Below are positions 16,034 to 23,615 of a stretch of 64,000 bases of DNA, piece after piece (the stretch's first letter is position 1; each line of letters begins with the position of its first letter). The position numbers and the translations under genes were made by a program. This DNA is from Sphaerisporangium perillae (GTDB lineage Bacteria > Actinomycetota > Actinomycetes > Streptosporangiales > Streptosporangiaceae), in NCBI RefSeq assembly GCF_023276435.1, contig NZ_JALLPO010000020.1, positions 1 through 64,000 of the forward strand. The letters are read 5' to 3'. Below the pieces are notes generated by a model that saw only the letters and a program-made list of their open reading frames with translations, did not search any database and was not told the origin of the DNA.

Positions 16034-16069
16034 AGTCAGCCAAGTCAGCGGAGTCAGCCGAGTCAGCCG
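16034..16069. repeat. 9-bp tandem repeat overlapping the SDR stop codon
   Basis: AGTCAGCCA, AGTCAGCGG, AGTCAGCCG, AGTCAGCCG run head-to-tail from 16034. The last copy contains the stop (16063-16065, TGA on the minus strand) and last codon of the SDR gene, so the earlier copies are downstream duplications. Confidence 0.75.
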
Positions 16070-16980
16070 AGGTCGAAGCGGACGCCGGTGAGCTGCTCGG
16101 ACAGGGTCCAGAGCCGTCTGGCGGTCTCGGGGTTCTTGGCCGCTTCGATGGGGACCACCAGCGTCGGATAGCCCCTGGACTCATTGCGACCATCCGGGCC
16201 GATGAACTGGCCGGTGGCAGCGTCCGGATCGGTGGCGGCGTACAGCTGGGGCAGCACCCCCATGCGGACGTCCTGCGCCGCGAGCCGGTTGCCCACCTTC
16301 ATCAGCAGGTTGAGCAGGCCGGTCGGGCCGCTGGACTGGAGGTTCGTGTCCGTGTAGCCCGGGTGGGCGAGGATGCTCTTCACCGGGTTCCCGGCGGCGC
16401 GCAGCCGACGGTCCAGTTCCAGGGCGAAGAGGACGTTGGCGATCTTCGACTGGGCGTACGCCCCCATCGGCGAGTACTTGCGCTCGCTGTTGATGTCGTC
16501 GAAGTTGATGGACCCGCGCCTGTGCAAGGTCGAGCTGATGGTGACCACTCGCGCGTCTGAGCCGCTTTTCATCGTGCCGAGCAGCAGGCCGGTGAGTGCG
16601 AAATGTCCCAGGTGATTGGTCGCGAACTGCAGCTCGAACCCCTGTTTCGTCAGCGACCGCGGGCACATCATGATCCCGGCGTTGTTGACCAGCACGTCCA
16701 CCGGCGTACCGTCGGCGATGACCGTCTCGGCGAAGGAGCGCACCGAGTCCAGGTCGGAGAGGTCGAGGTGGCGTAGGTCGAGCGCTGCCTCGGGCTGCTC
16801 GGCACGTAGGTCGTCCAGCGCCTGCCGGCCCTTGTCCAGGTTGCGCACCGCCATGATGACCCGCGCGCCGCGGCGGCTGAGCGCCCGGGTGGTCTCCAGG
16901 CCCAGGCCGCTGTTGGCCCCGGTCACGATGAAGGTTCTGCCGGTCTGGTCTGGAATGTTGTCCGCTGTCCAGCGTTCCAC
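16063..16980 (-). CDS. Short-chain dehydrogenase/reductase (retinol dehydrogenase-like)
   Basis: A 305-aa classical/extended SDR: cofactor motif TGANSGLG, NNAG, and a catalytic Ser (TISSTLHRRG) with YAQSK. The R in the first beta-alpha turn (VRNLDKG) suggests NADP. It resembles the protochlorophyllide reductase/WW-domain oxidoreductase-like SDRs that act on hydrophobic alcohols or ketones. It is divergent from a TetR regulator and the 133-bp gap contains an operator-like palindrome, so it is probably the regulator's target. Confidence 0.88.
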   Translation of the reverse strand: MERWTADNIPDQTGRTFIVTGANSGLGLETTRALSRRGARVIMAVRNLDKGRQALDDLRAEQPEAALDLRHLDLSDLDSVRSFAETVIADGTPVDVLVNNAGIMMCPRSLTKQGFELQFATNHLGHFALTGLLLGTMKSGSDARVVTISSTLHRRGSINFDDINSERKYSPMGAYAQSKIANVLFALELDRRLRAAGNPVKSILAHPGYTDTNLQSSGPTGLLNLLMKVGNRLAAQDVRMGVLPQLYAATDPDAATGQFIGPDGRNESRGYPTLVVPIEAAKNPETARRLWTLSEQLTGVRFDLG

Positions 16981-17045
16981 GATGATCCCTCACGTATTGG
17001 GCGGCGTCCTGCTGCCGTCACATGATATCGACGCTTTGGCAGAAA

Positions 17046-17061
17046 CTGTCAATCATGACAG
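17046..17061. promoter_or_regulatory. Palindromic operator CTGTCA-ATCA-TGACAG
   Basis: A perfect 6-4-6 inverted repeat (17046-17051 / 17056-17061) between the divergent SDR and TetR genes, overlapping TTGGCA- and TGACAG-type promoter elements. The position and symmetry fit a TetR dimer that represses the SDR gene and itself. Confidence 0.65.
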
Positions 17062-17113
17062 AGTCTGCCTGAGAGTGCGGTCCTTGCTGCCTCACCTCGG
17101 TATGGTGGTCGCC

Positions 17114-17740
17114 GTGACACCTCCAGGGCAGCCCGGACGACCATCGAGCCTCGCCGAGAGCAAGCGGAGGCTCGTGCGCGACGAACTGTCCTCGGCCGCC
17201 CTGAAACTGCTCGCGGTTCAGGGCTTCGAGAACACCACGATCGACCAGATCGTCGCCGCCGCGGGCGTGTCGCAGCGGACGTTCTTCCGGTACTTCAAGT
17301 CCAAGGAAGACGTCATCATCGAGTTCATCGGTGACCTCGGCGCCTGCCTCCGCACCGGGCTGGCCGCCCGCCCGGCGGCCGAACCGGCCGGTGTGGCCCT
17401 GCGGCACACGTTGTCGGTCTTCGTGGACGCCTACACGGCCTTCCCCGCGAAGTCGCTGTCGCTGGTCCGGCTCACGCTGGGCACCCCCGCGCTGCACGCC
17501 CGCTACCTGGAACGCAAGGCTCGGTGGCAAGCCGAACTCGCCGCCGAGCTGGGCCGCCGCGCCGCACTCGACCCGGACACCGACCTGCGTCCCGCCCTCA
17601 CGGCCGCCGTCGCCCTCGACGCGTTCGACATCGCCCTGGCCCACTGGGCGGCCGGTGACGGAAAGTCCGCTCTCGCCGATCTCCTCGACGAGGCCTTCGC
17701 CCTCGTCGCCCACACGCTCACGATGATCGACCCCGAGTAG
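17114..17740 (+). CDS. TetR-family transcriptional regulator
   Basis: A 208-aa repressor with an N-terminal helix-turn-helix (NTTIDQIVAAAGVSQRTFFRYF KSKE region) and a helical ligand domain. The GTG at 17114 is preferred over the ATG at 17102 because a TATGGT hexamer ends 7 nt before the GTG, the leaderless layout seen at several regulator genes in this window, and neither codon has a ribosome binding site. It is divergent from the SDR gene with a palindrome between them. The ligand is unknown, probably an SDR substrate or a toxic lipophile. Confidence 0.88.
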   Translation: MTPPGQPGRPSSLAESKRRLVRDELSSAALKLLAVQGFENTTIDQIVAAAGVSQRTFFRYFKSKEDVIIEFIGDLGACLRTGLAARPAAEPAGVALRHTLSVFVDAYTAFPAKSLSLVRLTLGTPALHARYLERKARWQAELAAELGRRAALDPDTDLRPALTAAVALDAFDIALAHWAAGDGKSALADLLDEAFALVAHTLTMIDPE

Positions 17741-17752
17741 GGGCGTGTCGGG

Positions 17753-17780
17753 GCCGATCTCAGCCGATCTCAGCCGATCG
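17753..17780. repeat. 10-bp tandem repeat after the TetR stop
   Basis: GCCGATCTCA repeats head-to-tail about 2.8 times starting 13 bp beyond the TAG of the TetR gene. It is another short repeat placed at a gene end, like those at 6599 and 16034. Confidence 0.7.
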
Positions 17781-17911
17781 GACGGCATCGACCGCCGGCG
17801 TCAGCCGAACCGGTCTTACACGCGGCCGGCCATCGTGCGGCAAATCAGGTGACTCAGGTGGTAGGCCCCGGTTAGCCTTCCGGTGATGTTGGTCCGCGCC
17901 TGGAGGTAGTG

Positions 17912-17965
17912 ATGCAGCAGAGCAAGGTCACGGCCACCGCTTCGACGCGAGGGCGCGCCCGCTAG
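17912..17965 (+). CDS. Candidate 17-aa leader peptide MQQSKVTATASTRGRAR
   Basis: A short frame with an excellent ribosome binding site (GGAGG at 17902-17906, 5 nt spacing) ends at a TAG 74 nt before the MFS transporter start. It encodes 17 residues ending RGRAR, which contains two Arg-x-Arg motifs. Arg/Lys-x-Arg/Lys is the established nascent-chain motif at which macrolide-bound ribosomes stall in erm-type leaders. The downstream RNA can form alternative helices with the transporter ribosome binding site. The role as an attenuating leader is inference. Confidence 0.5.
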   Translation: MQQSKVTATASTRGRAR

Positions 17966-18033
17966 CAAGCAGGCTGACGCTCCTCGCCGCGAGGCGGTCT
18001 CCGGCCCATTGACCGCTTCCTTTGCTGAGGAGC
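17946..18033 (+). promoter_or_regulatory. Candidate translational attenuator before the MFS gene
   Basis: Mutually exclusive complementarities are visible. The leader codons for R-G carry GCGAGG (17947-17952), which can pair with CCTCGC (17982-17987). The same CCTCG can fold back on CGAGG (17990-17994). The overlapping GCTCCTC (17979-17985) is exactly complementary to GAGGAGC (18027-18033), the transporter ribosome binding site. A further GCGGTC/GACCGC stem (17994-17999/18011-18016) lies between. A ribosome paused on the leader would change which helix forms. The direction of the switch needs folding or probing. Confidence 0.5.
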
Positions 18034-18039
18034 TCTGTT

Positions 18040-19314
18040 TTGCGTGCCCTCCTGTCCGTGCGACTCGGCGCGGACTTCTCCAAGCTCTGGACCGCCTCGG
18101 CGGTGTCCAACGTCGGCGACGGCATCACCATGGCGGCAGGACCGCTGCTCGTCGCCGCACTCACCAACGACCCCGCGAGCGTCGCGGGAGCCGCGCTCGC
18201 CCAGCAGTTGCCTTGGGTGATCATCGCCCTGTTCAGCGGCGTCTACGTCGACCGGCTCGACCGCCGTCGTCTCGTCATTGTCGTGAACGTGCTTCGCGGC
18301 CTCGCGCTGACCGTACTGGCAGCGACGATCGCCACCTCCACCGTCTCGGTCCCGCTCATCTACATCGTGTTCTTCCTGCTCGGCGTCGGTGAGACCCTCG
18401 CTGATACGGCGTTCTCCGCGCTGATACCCGCCACGGTCGCACCGGAGCAACTGACCTCGGCCAACTCCCGGCTCACAGCCACCACCATCCTGGGCAACCA
18501 GATCCTGGCCAAGCCGCTGGGTGGGTGGCTGTTCGCGGCCGGCGCGACGCTTCCGTTCGCCGCCGACGCGCTCACCTTCCTGATCGCGGCGGCACTGACC
18601 TCAGCCGTACGCATCCCCCCGCCAGGGCCGGCCGCGGACGACGGCGCACGCATCTCCTCGCCGGAGTCCACGGCGGACGGCGGCACACGCGTCTCATCGG
18701 CGGAGCCCACGGTGGCGCGGCGCAGCGTACGTGAGGACATGCTCGCCGGGATCCGCTGGCTGTGGCGGCATCGGCTGCTCCGGACCCTCGCGATGAGCAT
18801 GGGCATGGCCAACGTGGCCTTCTGCGCGCCGTTCGCGGTCTTCGCGCTCTACGCCCAGCAGCGGCTGGACCTGAACGAGGTCGGGTACGGCCTGCTGCTC
18901 ACCGCGTTCGGCGCCGGCGGTCTGGCAGGCAGCGCGCTTGCCACCAGGCTGCAGGCCAGGTTCCGGGCCACGGTGCTGCTGCGCGGCGGCCTGATCGTCG
19001 AGATCGTCACCCACGCCGTACTGGCCGCCACCACGGAGCCACTGGTCGCGGCGATGATCCTGACCATCTTCAGCCTGCACAGTGTGAACTGGGGCATCAT
19101 CGTGGCCACCCGGTTCCAGAGGGAGGTGCCGGACGGACTGCGCGGCCGAGTCGGCAGCGTCTACGCGTTCATCCAGGTGGGCGGTGCGGCGGCAGGTTCA
19201 CTGCTGGGTGGCCTGATCGCCCAGACGGTGACGATCACCACCCCGTTCTGGGCGGCGGCAGCCGCCATGACCATTATCACGGCAATCGCTTGGCGCCCCC
19301 TGCGTACCGCCTGA
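18040..19314 (+). CDS. MFS drug-efflux transporter (macrolide-efflux-like)
   Basis: A 424-aa transporter with about twelve hydrophobic helices in two halves, the loop motif DRLDRRRLVI after helix 2 and a hydrophilic middle loop (about residues 190-235) that contains a degenerate ISSPESTADGGTR / VSSAEPTVARR repeat. It belongs to the MFS group that includes Mef and Tet(V)-like exporters and probably exports an antibiotic by proton antiport. The TTG at 18040 is chosen because GAGGAG lies 7 nt upstream; a TTG at 18022 and a GTG at 18058 are in frame. The preceding leader and foldable RNA suggest drug-inducible translation. Confidence 0.88.
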   Translation: MRALLSVRLGADFSKLWTASAVSNVGDGITMAAGPLLVAALTNDPASVAGAALAQQLPWVIIALFSGVYVDRLDRRRLVIVVNVLRGLALTVLAATIATSTVSVPLIYIVFFLLGVGETLADTAFSALIPATVAPEQLTSANSRLTATTILGNQILAKPLGGWLFAAGATLPFAADALTFLIAAALTSAVRIPPPGPAADDGARISSPESTADGGTRVSSAEPTVARRSVREDMLAGIRWLWRHRLLRTLAMSMGMANVAFCAPFAVFALYAQQRLDLNEVGYGLLLTAFGAGGLAGSALATRLQARFRATVLLRGGLIVEIVTHAVLAATTEPLVAAMILTIFSLHSVNWGIIVATRFQREVPDGLRGRVGSVYAFIQVGGAAAGSLLGGLIAQTVTITTPFWAAAAAMTIITAIAWRPLRTA

Positions 19315-19401
19315 ACAGGGACCCCGCCGATAGGACGAGAGCCCGCCGGCGTCGAGCCGCCTCGACACCGGCGCCGGCGGGTGGACTCCAACCGCGATCG
19401 T

Positions 19402-20022
19402 TTACTCGAAACGGGACGGGTCTCCTGCTCCTCTGCGGAGGATCTCCGGTTCGTCCTGTGAGAAGTCGATGACCGTCGTCGGCACGGCGCCGCACTCACC
19501 GGCGTCGATCACGGCGTCCACCACGTGGTCGAGCCTTTCCTTGATCTCCCAGCCTTGTGTCATGGCGTCGGTCTCGCCGGGCAGGAGCAGGGTGCTCGAC
19601 AGCAACGGTTCGCCGAGTTCGGTCAGCAACGCCTGCGCGACGACGTGATCGGGGATCCGGACGCCGACGGTCTGCTTTCTGGGGTGCATCAACCGGCGCG
19701 GCACCTCCTTCGTCGCAGGCAGGATGAACGTGTAGCTGCCGGGAGTCGCCGCCTTGATCGAGCGGAACAGCGCGTTGCTGACGTGGACGAACTGGCCGAG
19801 CTGAGCGAAGTCCTTGCACACCAGGGTGAAGTGGTGGTGGCTGTCGAGCTGGCGGATCTCCCTGATCCGGTCGATGCCCTCCTTGTTGCCCACTCGGCAG
19901 CCGAGTGCGAAGCACGAGTCGGTCGGGTACACGATCAGCCCGTCCGCACGGACGATGTCTGCCACCTGACGGAGCACCCGAGGTTGCGGGTTGTCCGGAT
20001 GCACGTCGAAGTACTTTGCCAT
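19402..20022 (-). CDS. YrdC/Sua5/YciO-family protein (threonylcarbamoyl-AMP synthase-like)
   Basis: A 206-aa single-domain protein with the YrdC fold signatures: PTDSCFALGC near residue 35, the KR..K-like positively charged pocket and the PGSYTFILPATKEVP segment followed by the VGVRIPDH motif. It most resembles YciO, the paralogue of Sua5/TsaC that makes threonylcarbamoyl-AMP for tRNA t6A; YciO members have weaker or unclear activity. The ATG at 20022 is preceded at 7 nt by TAAGCT, a leaderless-type arrangement. It stands alone, convergent with the MFS gene. Confidence 0.88.
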   Translation of the reverse strand: MAKYFDVHPDNPQPRVLRQVADIVRADGLIVYPTDSCFALGCRVGNKEGIDRIREIRQLDSHHHFTLVCKDFAQLGQFVHVSNALFRSIKAATPGSYTFILPATKEVPRRLMHPRKQTVGVRIPDHVVAQALLTELGEPLLSSTLLLPGETDAMTQGWEIKERLDHVVDAVIDAGECGAVPTTVIDFSQDEPEILRRGAGDPSRFE

Positions 20023-20207
20023 GCATGGGAGCTTAGAAGCGATCGCTCCGGCGCCACGCCCCCTGACCCGCGATCCGCGCGCTGCGCGGTTCATCGGGTA
20101 CTACAACAATGGCTCCAACCAGGACTCCTACGCCGCGCTCCTGGGCGAAGGCGGCGATGGCGTTCCCTGATCTCTGGTGCACTGCGAGCGGCGTGCTCGG
20201 CAGGGCT

Positions 20208-20864
20208 TCAGCGGGTGGAGAGCGCCGTCACCGCGGTCGCGTACATGGTCGACTTGATCGTGCCGAGCGTGGGACGGTCCTTGCCCGCCAGCGGCCGGAC
20301 CCGTTCCGCGGCGGCCTTGAGCAGGCCGGCTTCGTCCGCGACCTCGTCTACCAGCGCGAGGTCGCGGGCCTCGACGCCGCCGAAGCGCCGCCCGGTGGTC
20401 ATCGAGGCGACCGCGGCGGCGGGGGTCAGCTTGGCCTGGATCAGCGCGGCCATGCCGGCGGAGAAGGGGATGTGGATGTCCACCTCGGGGAAGCAGAAGT
20501 AGCCGCGGTCGGCCCGCATGATCCGGAAATCGTGGGCGATCGCGAGCATCGCCCCGGCGCCGAACGCGTGCCCGTTGATGGCGGCGATCGTCGGGACGGG
20601 CAGGGTGAGCATCCTGGCCAGCAGGGCCTGTACGTCCGCGACATAAGGCATGAGCTGGTCGCCGTGGCCGGCGAGCCACTCCAGGGCGAGCCCGTTGGAG
20701 AAGAACTTGCCCTGCCCGACGGTGACCAGCGCGGCCGGTCCAGGGTGGTCGACGACGGTGTCCAGTAGGGAATGGACGCTCTTCATCCAGTCCGGCGAGA
20801 AACGGTTCTCCCCGTCCCCGAGGTCCAGCACGAAGACACCGTCCTCCTGACGCAGCTCCGGCAT
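20208..20864 (-). CDS. Enoyl-CoA hydratase/isomerase family protein
   Basis: A 218-aa crotonase-fold protein, shorter than typical 255-aa hydratases. It has the oxyanion-hole segments FFSNGLALEW and NGHAFGAGAMLA, but the catalytic Glu pair of true hydratases is not obvious; FPEVDIHIPF supplies one Glu, so it may be an enoyl-CoA isomerase. AAGGA precedes the ATG at 20864, and only two bases separate that codon from the stop of the upstream TetR gene, so the two are translationally coupled. A C-terminal copy of this family (STMY motif) is found as a scrap at 33.15 kb. Confidence 0.85.
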   Translation of the reverse strand: MPELRQEDGVFVLDLGDGENRFSPDWMKSVHSLLDTVVDHPGPAALVTVGQGKFFSNGLALEWLAGHGDQLMPYVADVQALLARMLTLPVPTIAAINGHAFGAGAMLAIAHDFRIMRADRGYFCFPEVDIHIPFSAGMAALIQAKLTPAAAVASMTTGRRFGGVEARDLALVDEVADEAGLLKAAAERVRPLAGKDRPTLGTIKSTMYATAVTALSTR

Positions 20865-20866
20865 GA

Positions 20867-21853
20867 TCAATCCTTTCCAGAAGGGACGGGCCGCTCACCC
20901 TGTGCGGAGGGGGCGGAGGGGAGGGGCGGCTCACCTTGTGGGACGGGTCGCTCACCCTGTGCGGATGGAGAGGGTTGCTCACTTTGCTGGGTGGCGGCGG
21001 GCGGGGCCGCCCGCCCAACTCGCGGGGGTGGCGGTGGGAGGCTGAGGACCGCGCGGACCGCGGCCTCCAGACGTTCCCGGCTGTCGGCCCCGATCACAAC
21101 TCCGCCGTCCATGGACGGCGCGGTCAGCGCCCGGCGGAACACGGCCGTCGGCAGGTCGACCACGCACAGCGTCACCACCTCGACGCTCGCCCCGTCGGCC
21201 CGGCCCCACAGCGCCCGCGCCAGCCGGACCAGCAGTGCGACCAGCCGCTTGTCCAGCGCGAACATCGCCTCGGCCAGCTCCTGCGGCACCTCAGGGCCGA
21301 GCAGCCGGTCGCGGCGGATCTCCATGAGCATCCGCGCCGCCGCGGGCCGCCGGTCGGCGAACACCGCCGGCGCCCCGGCCGCGGCCACCACCGCCGCGAC
21401 AGCCGCCTCGCGCCCGTCTTCCCGCACCGCGACGACCGGCTCGGCCTGCACCGCGTCAACCTGCTTCGCCTGCACCGCGTTGAGTGGCTCGGCCCGCACA
21501 GCGTCGGCCGGCTCGGCCTGCACTGCGTCAACCTGCTTCGCCTGCACCGCGTTGAGTGGCTCGGCCCGCACAGCGTCGGCCGGCTCGGCCTGCACTGCGT
21601 CGACCAGCTCCACCTGCAGATCCAGGAAATCGCCCGCCGCCCTGAGCCACACTCGCCCGAGCAGCGCCGGCAGCGACCCGAACGCGTGATAGATCGCGCC
21701 GTTCGACACCCCGGAGGCCGCCGCGAGCCCTCGTACCGTGAGCCGCTCCGGCCCGCCGTCGGCCACCAGCCGCTCGGCGACGTCCAGCAACCGATCGAGG
21801 TCATGAATCCGAGGCCGAGGCACCCCGCCACAATAACAGAGCACCCGCTCCAT
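20867..21853 (-). CDS. TetR-family regulator with octapeptide repeat insertion
   Basis: A 328-aa regulator, well above the usual 190-230. The N-terminal helix-turn-helix is intact (LTVRGLAAASGVSNGAIYHAFGS). Residues 85-143, in the first ligand-domain helix region, are about seven octapeptides (DAVQAEPA, DAVRAEPL, NAVQAKQV, then the same three again, then DAVQAEPV). The C-terminal 45 residues are proline-rich and repeat SAQGERPVP. GAGGGG lies 5 nt before the ATG at 21853. It is coupled to the enoyl-CoA hydratase gene downstream, suggesting control of fatty or aromatic acyl-CoA breakdown. The repeats may form an amphipathic helix; their role is unknown. Confidence 0.85.
   Translation of the reverse strand: MERVLCYCGGVPRPRIHDLDRLLDVAERLVADGGPERLTVRGLAAASGVSNGAIYHAFGSLPALLGRVWLRAAGDFLDLQVELVDAVQAEPADAVRAEPLNAVQAKQVDAVQAEPADAVRAEPLNAVQAKQVDAVQAEPVVAVREDGREAAVAAVVAAAGAPAVFADRRPAAARMLMEIRRDRLLGPEVPQELAEAMFALDKRLVALLVRLARALWGRADGASVEVVTLCVVDLPTAVFRRALTAPSMDGGVVIGADSRERLEAAVRAVLSLPPPPPRVGRAAPPAATQQSEQPSPSAQGERPVPQGEPPLPSAPSAQGERPVPSGKD
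21444..21600. repeat. 72-bp tandem duplication within the TetR gene
   Basis: Copies at 21444-21515 and 21516-21587 differ by one base in my reading, followed by a partial third copy to about 21600. Each 72-bp unit is itself three 24-bp (octapeptide) units. The near-identity implies a recent duplication that preserved the frame. Confidence 0.9.
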
Positions 21854-21962
21854 AACAGCCCCTCGCGCCGGAGCCGCCCCCGGGATCCCCGCGGCTCGCG
21901 CGGGTCACGCACGGGCGGGGGGACCGTTCACCATGGCCGCGAGCCGGGTCTGCGGACGGGTG

Positions 21963-22868
21963 TCACGCGTAGGCGGGCCGGGCTCCGCGGACGTTCATCA
22001 TGATCGCGTATACCGACGTCGAGGCGGTCATGAAGAGCCAGTTGCGCTTGAGGCCGCCGAAGACCAGGTTGGACGTCTTCTCCGGCAGCCGCAGCTTGCC
22101 GATCAGGGTGCCGTCGGGGGCGAAGCAGTGCACCCCGTCATGCGTGGCGGCCCAGACGCGTCCGGTGTCGTCGAGCCGGATGCCGTCGAACGAGCCCGCC
22201 GTGCACTCGGCGAGCACCTTGCCGCCGGACAGCGTGCCATCGTCGTGCACGTCGAACACCCTGAGGTGCTTGCGCGGGGTGTCGACGATGTACAGCAACC
22301 GCTCATCCAGGGAGAACGCCAGCCCGTTGGGCCGTTCGAAGTCACCCGCCACGACGCGGACCTCGCCGGTGACCGGGTCCGCGCGGTAGACCTGGTCCGC
22401 GCCGATCTCGCTCTCCGCCCGGTTTCCCTCGTAGTCGCTGCTGATGCCGTACGAAGGGTCGGTGAACCAGATTGAGCCATCCGACTTCACGACCACGTCG
22501 TTGGGACTGTTGAACCGCTTGCCTTGCCAGCGGTCGGCGATCGTGGTGATCGAACCGTCGTGCTCGGTACGGGACACCCGGCGGGCGCCCTGCTCGCAGG
22601 AGACGAGCCGGCCCTGGGCGTCGAGGGTGTGGCCGTTGGTGTAGCCGGCCGGGGCGCGGAACGGCCCGACGTTGCCCGTCAGCTCGTCCCAGCGCAGCAT
22701 GCGGTCATTAGGGATGTCGCTCCAGGCCAGGTAACGACCGGCCGGCACGTACACCGGCCCCTCGGCCCACCGGCAGCCCTGGTAGATGCGCTCGACCCGC
22801 TCGTCACCGCCGACCGAGGCGAAGCGTTCGTCCAGCACTTCCAGCTCGGTGGGAATGGTCTCTGTCAT
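21963..22868 (-). CDS. SMP-30/gluconolactonase-like hydrolase
   Basis: A 301-aa six-bladed beta-propeller with the family's metal-site segments: EGPVY (Glu), NSPNDVVVKSDGSIWFTDPSYG (Asn, Asp) and FERPNGLAFSLDERLLYIVDT (Asn, Asp). Members hydrolyse sugar lactones in a calcium-dependent way. The ATG at 22868 is chosen as the first residue compatible with homologues; a longer frame exists. It is divergent from an Lrp-type regulator across 65 bp and is its likely target. Confidence 0.88.
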   Translation of the reverse strand: MTETIPTELEVLDERFASVGGDERVERIYQGCRWAEGPVYVPAGRYLAWSDIPNDRMLRWDELTGNVGPFRAPAGYTNGHTLDAQGRLVSCEQGARRVSRTEHDGSITTIADRWQGKRFNSPNDVVVKSDGSIWFTDPSYGISSDYEGNRAESEIGADQVYRADPVTGEVRVVAGDFERPNGLAFSLDERLLYIVDTPRKHLRVFDVHDDGTLSGGKVLAECTAGSFDGIRLDDTGRVWAATHDGVHCFAPDGTLIGKLRLPEKTSNLVFGGLKRNWLFMTASTSVYAIMMNVRGARPAYA

Positions 22869-22912
22869 ACCGATAGCAAAGACCACAGAACCTGATCGCG
22901 TCAAATCCCATT

Positions 22913-22924
22913 TTATCTTGATAA
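22913..22924. promoter_or_regulatory. Inverted repeat TTATC-TT-GATAA
   Basis: A 5-2-5 palindrome in the short gap between the lactonase and Lrp genes, immediately before the TAATGT hexamer (22922-22927) of the regulator. It fits the AT-rich dyads recognised by Lrp/AsnC proteins. Confidence 0.55.
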
Positions 22925-22933
22925 TGTTCGGTA

Positions 22934-23380
22934 ATGGACGATATCGACAGGATGCTGATCGGCCTCCTCCAAGAGGACGCCACCCAGTCGTACGCCGCGC
23001 TCGGCGCCGCCGTGGGCCTGTCGAGCGGCGCCGCCCACGAGCGCGTGAGGAAGCTGCGCGAGCGCGGAGTGATCCGGCGCACCACCGTGGACGTCGACCC
23101 GGTCGCCGTCGGCCGAGGCGTGCTGGCCTACGTGATGGTCGACGGCACCACCTGGATGGGCGACACCCGCCAAGCCCTGAGCGCCATCCCCGAAATCGAG
23201 GAGGCCCATGTCATCGCCGGCCCGGCGTCCCTCCTCATCAAGGTCAGAGCCGCCACCACCCAGGACCTCCAAGCCGTCCTGCGGAGGCTGTTCGACATCA
23301 ACGGTGTGACCCGAACCCAGACCATCGTCGCCCTGGAGACCTTCTTCGAACGCCCCGTCCACATCCCCACCGGCCCGTGA
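22934..23380 (+). CDS. Lrp/AsnC-family transcriptional regulator
   Basis: A 148-aa regulator: N-terminal helix-turn-helix (MDDIDRMLIGLLQEDATQSY ... VGLSSGAAHERVRKLRERGVI) and a C-terminal ligand/oligomerisation domain with the GPASLLIKVRA and RTQTIVALETFFER segments. TAATGT lies exactly 6 nt before the ATG, indicating a leaderless mRNA. It is divergent from the SMP-30 hydrolase with a dyad in between. Ligands are typically amino acids or small carboxylates. Confidence 0.9.
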   Translation: MDDIDRMLIGLLQEDATQSYAALGAAVGLSSGAAHERVRKLRERGVIRRTTVDVDPVAVGRGVLAYVMVDGTTWMGDTRQALSAIPEIEEAHVIAGPASLLIKVRAATTQDLQAVLRRLFDINGVTRTQTIVALETFFERPVHIPTGP

Positions 23381-23543
23381 CGGTCGTGGTCTGATCCCGA
23401 CTGTGACCGGGCGACAAGCCGCTTGACGCGTGAGCACGCGACACGGTCTGGGCTGGGGGTGCGTCAATGGAGGGCACCCGGTGCAAGAAGCGCTTCAACG
23501 GCAACGGCCCGAAGAGCTGAGCGGTCGTCGTCACACACTCCAT

Positions 23544-23579
23544 GGCGCCGGGCGGTCCCTACAAGGGCCGCCCGGCGCC
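23544..23579. terminator. 12-bp GC hairpin between convergent genes
   Basis: GGCGCCGGGCGG (23544-23555) is perfectly complementary to CCGCCCGGCGCC (23568-23579), with a CCC/GGG extension into the loop. It separates the Lrp gene from the convergent carbamoylase and should terminate both. A 17-codon frame just before it (23468-23521) looks incidental. Confidence 0.75.
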
Positions 23580-23615
23580 GCTTTGAGCGGAAGCCGGTGT
23601 ACTCCCGGTCCGCTC

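Noticed and set aside
20021-20167. Plus-strand frame ending RFIGYYNNGSNQDSYAALLG opposite the YrdC start
   Set aside because: It looks like a protein end, but is only about 48 codons, overlaps a sound gene start and matches no family I can name.
23468-23521. 17-codon frame MEGTRCKKRFNGNGPKS before the convergent terminator
   Set aside because: There is no suitable ribosome binding site and no downstream gene on the strand to regulate; it is probably incidental.
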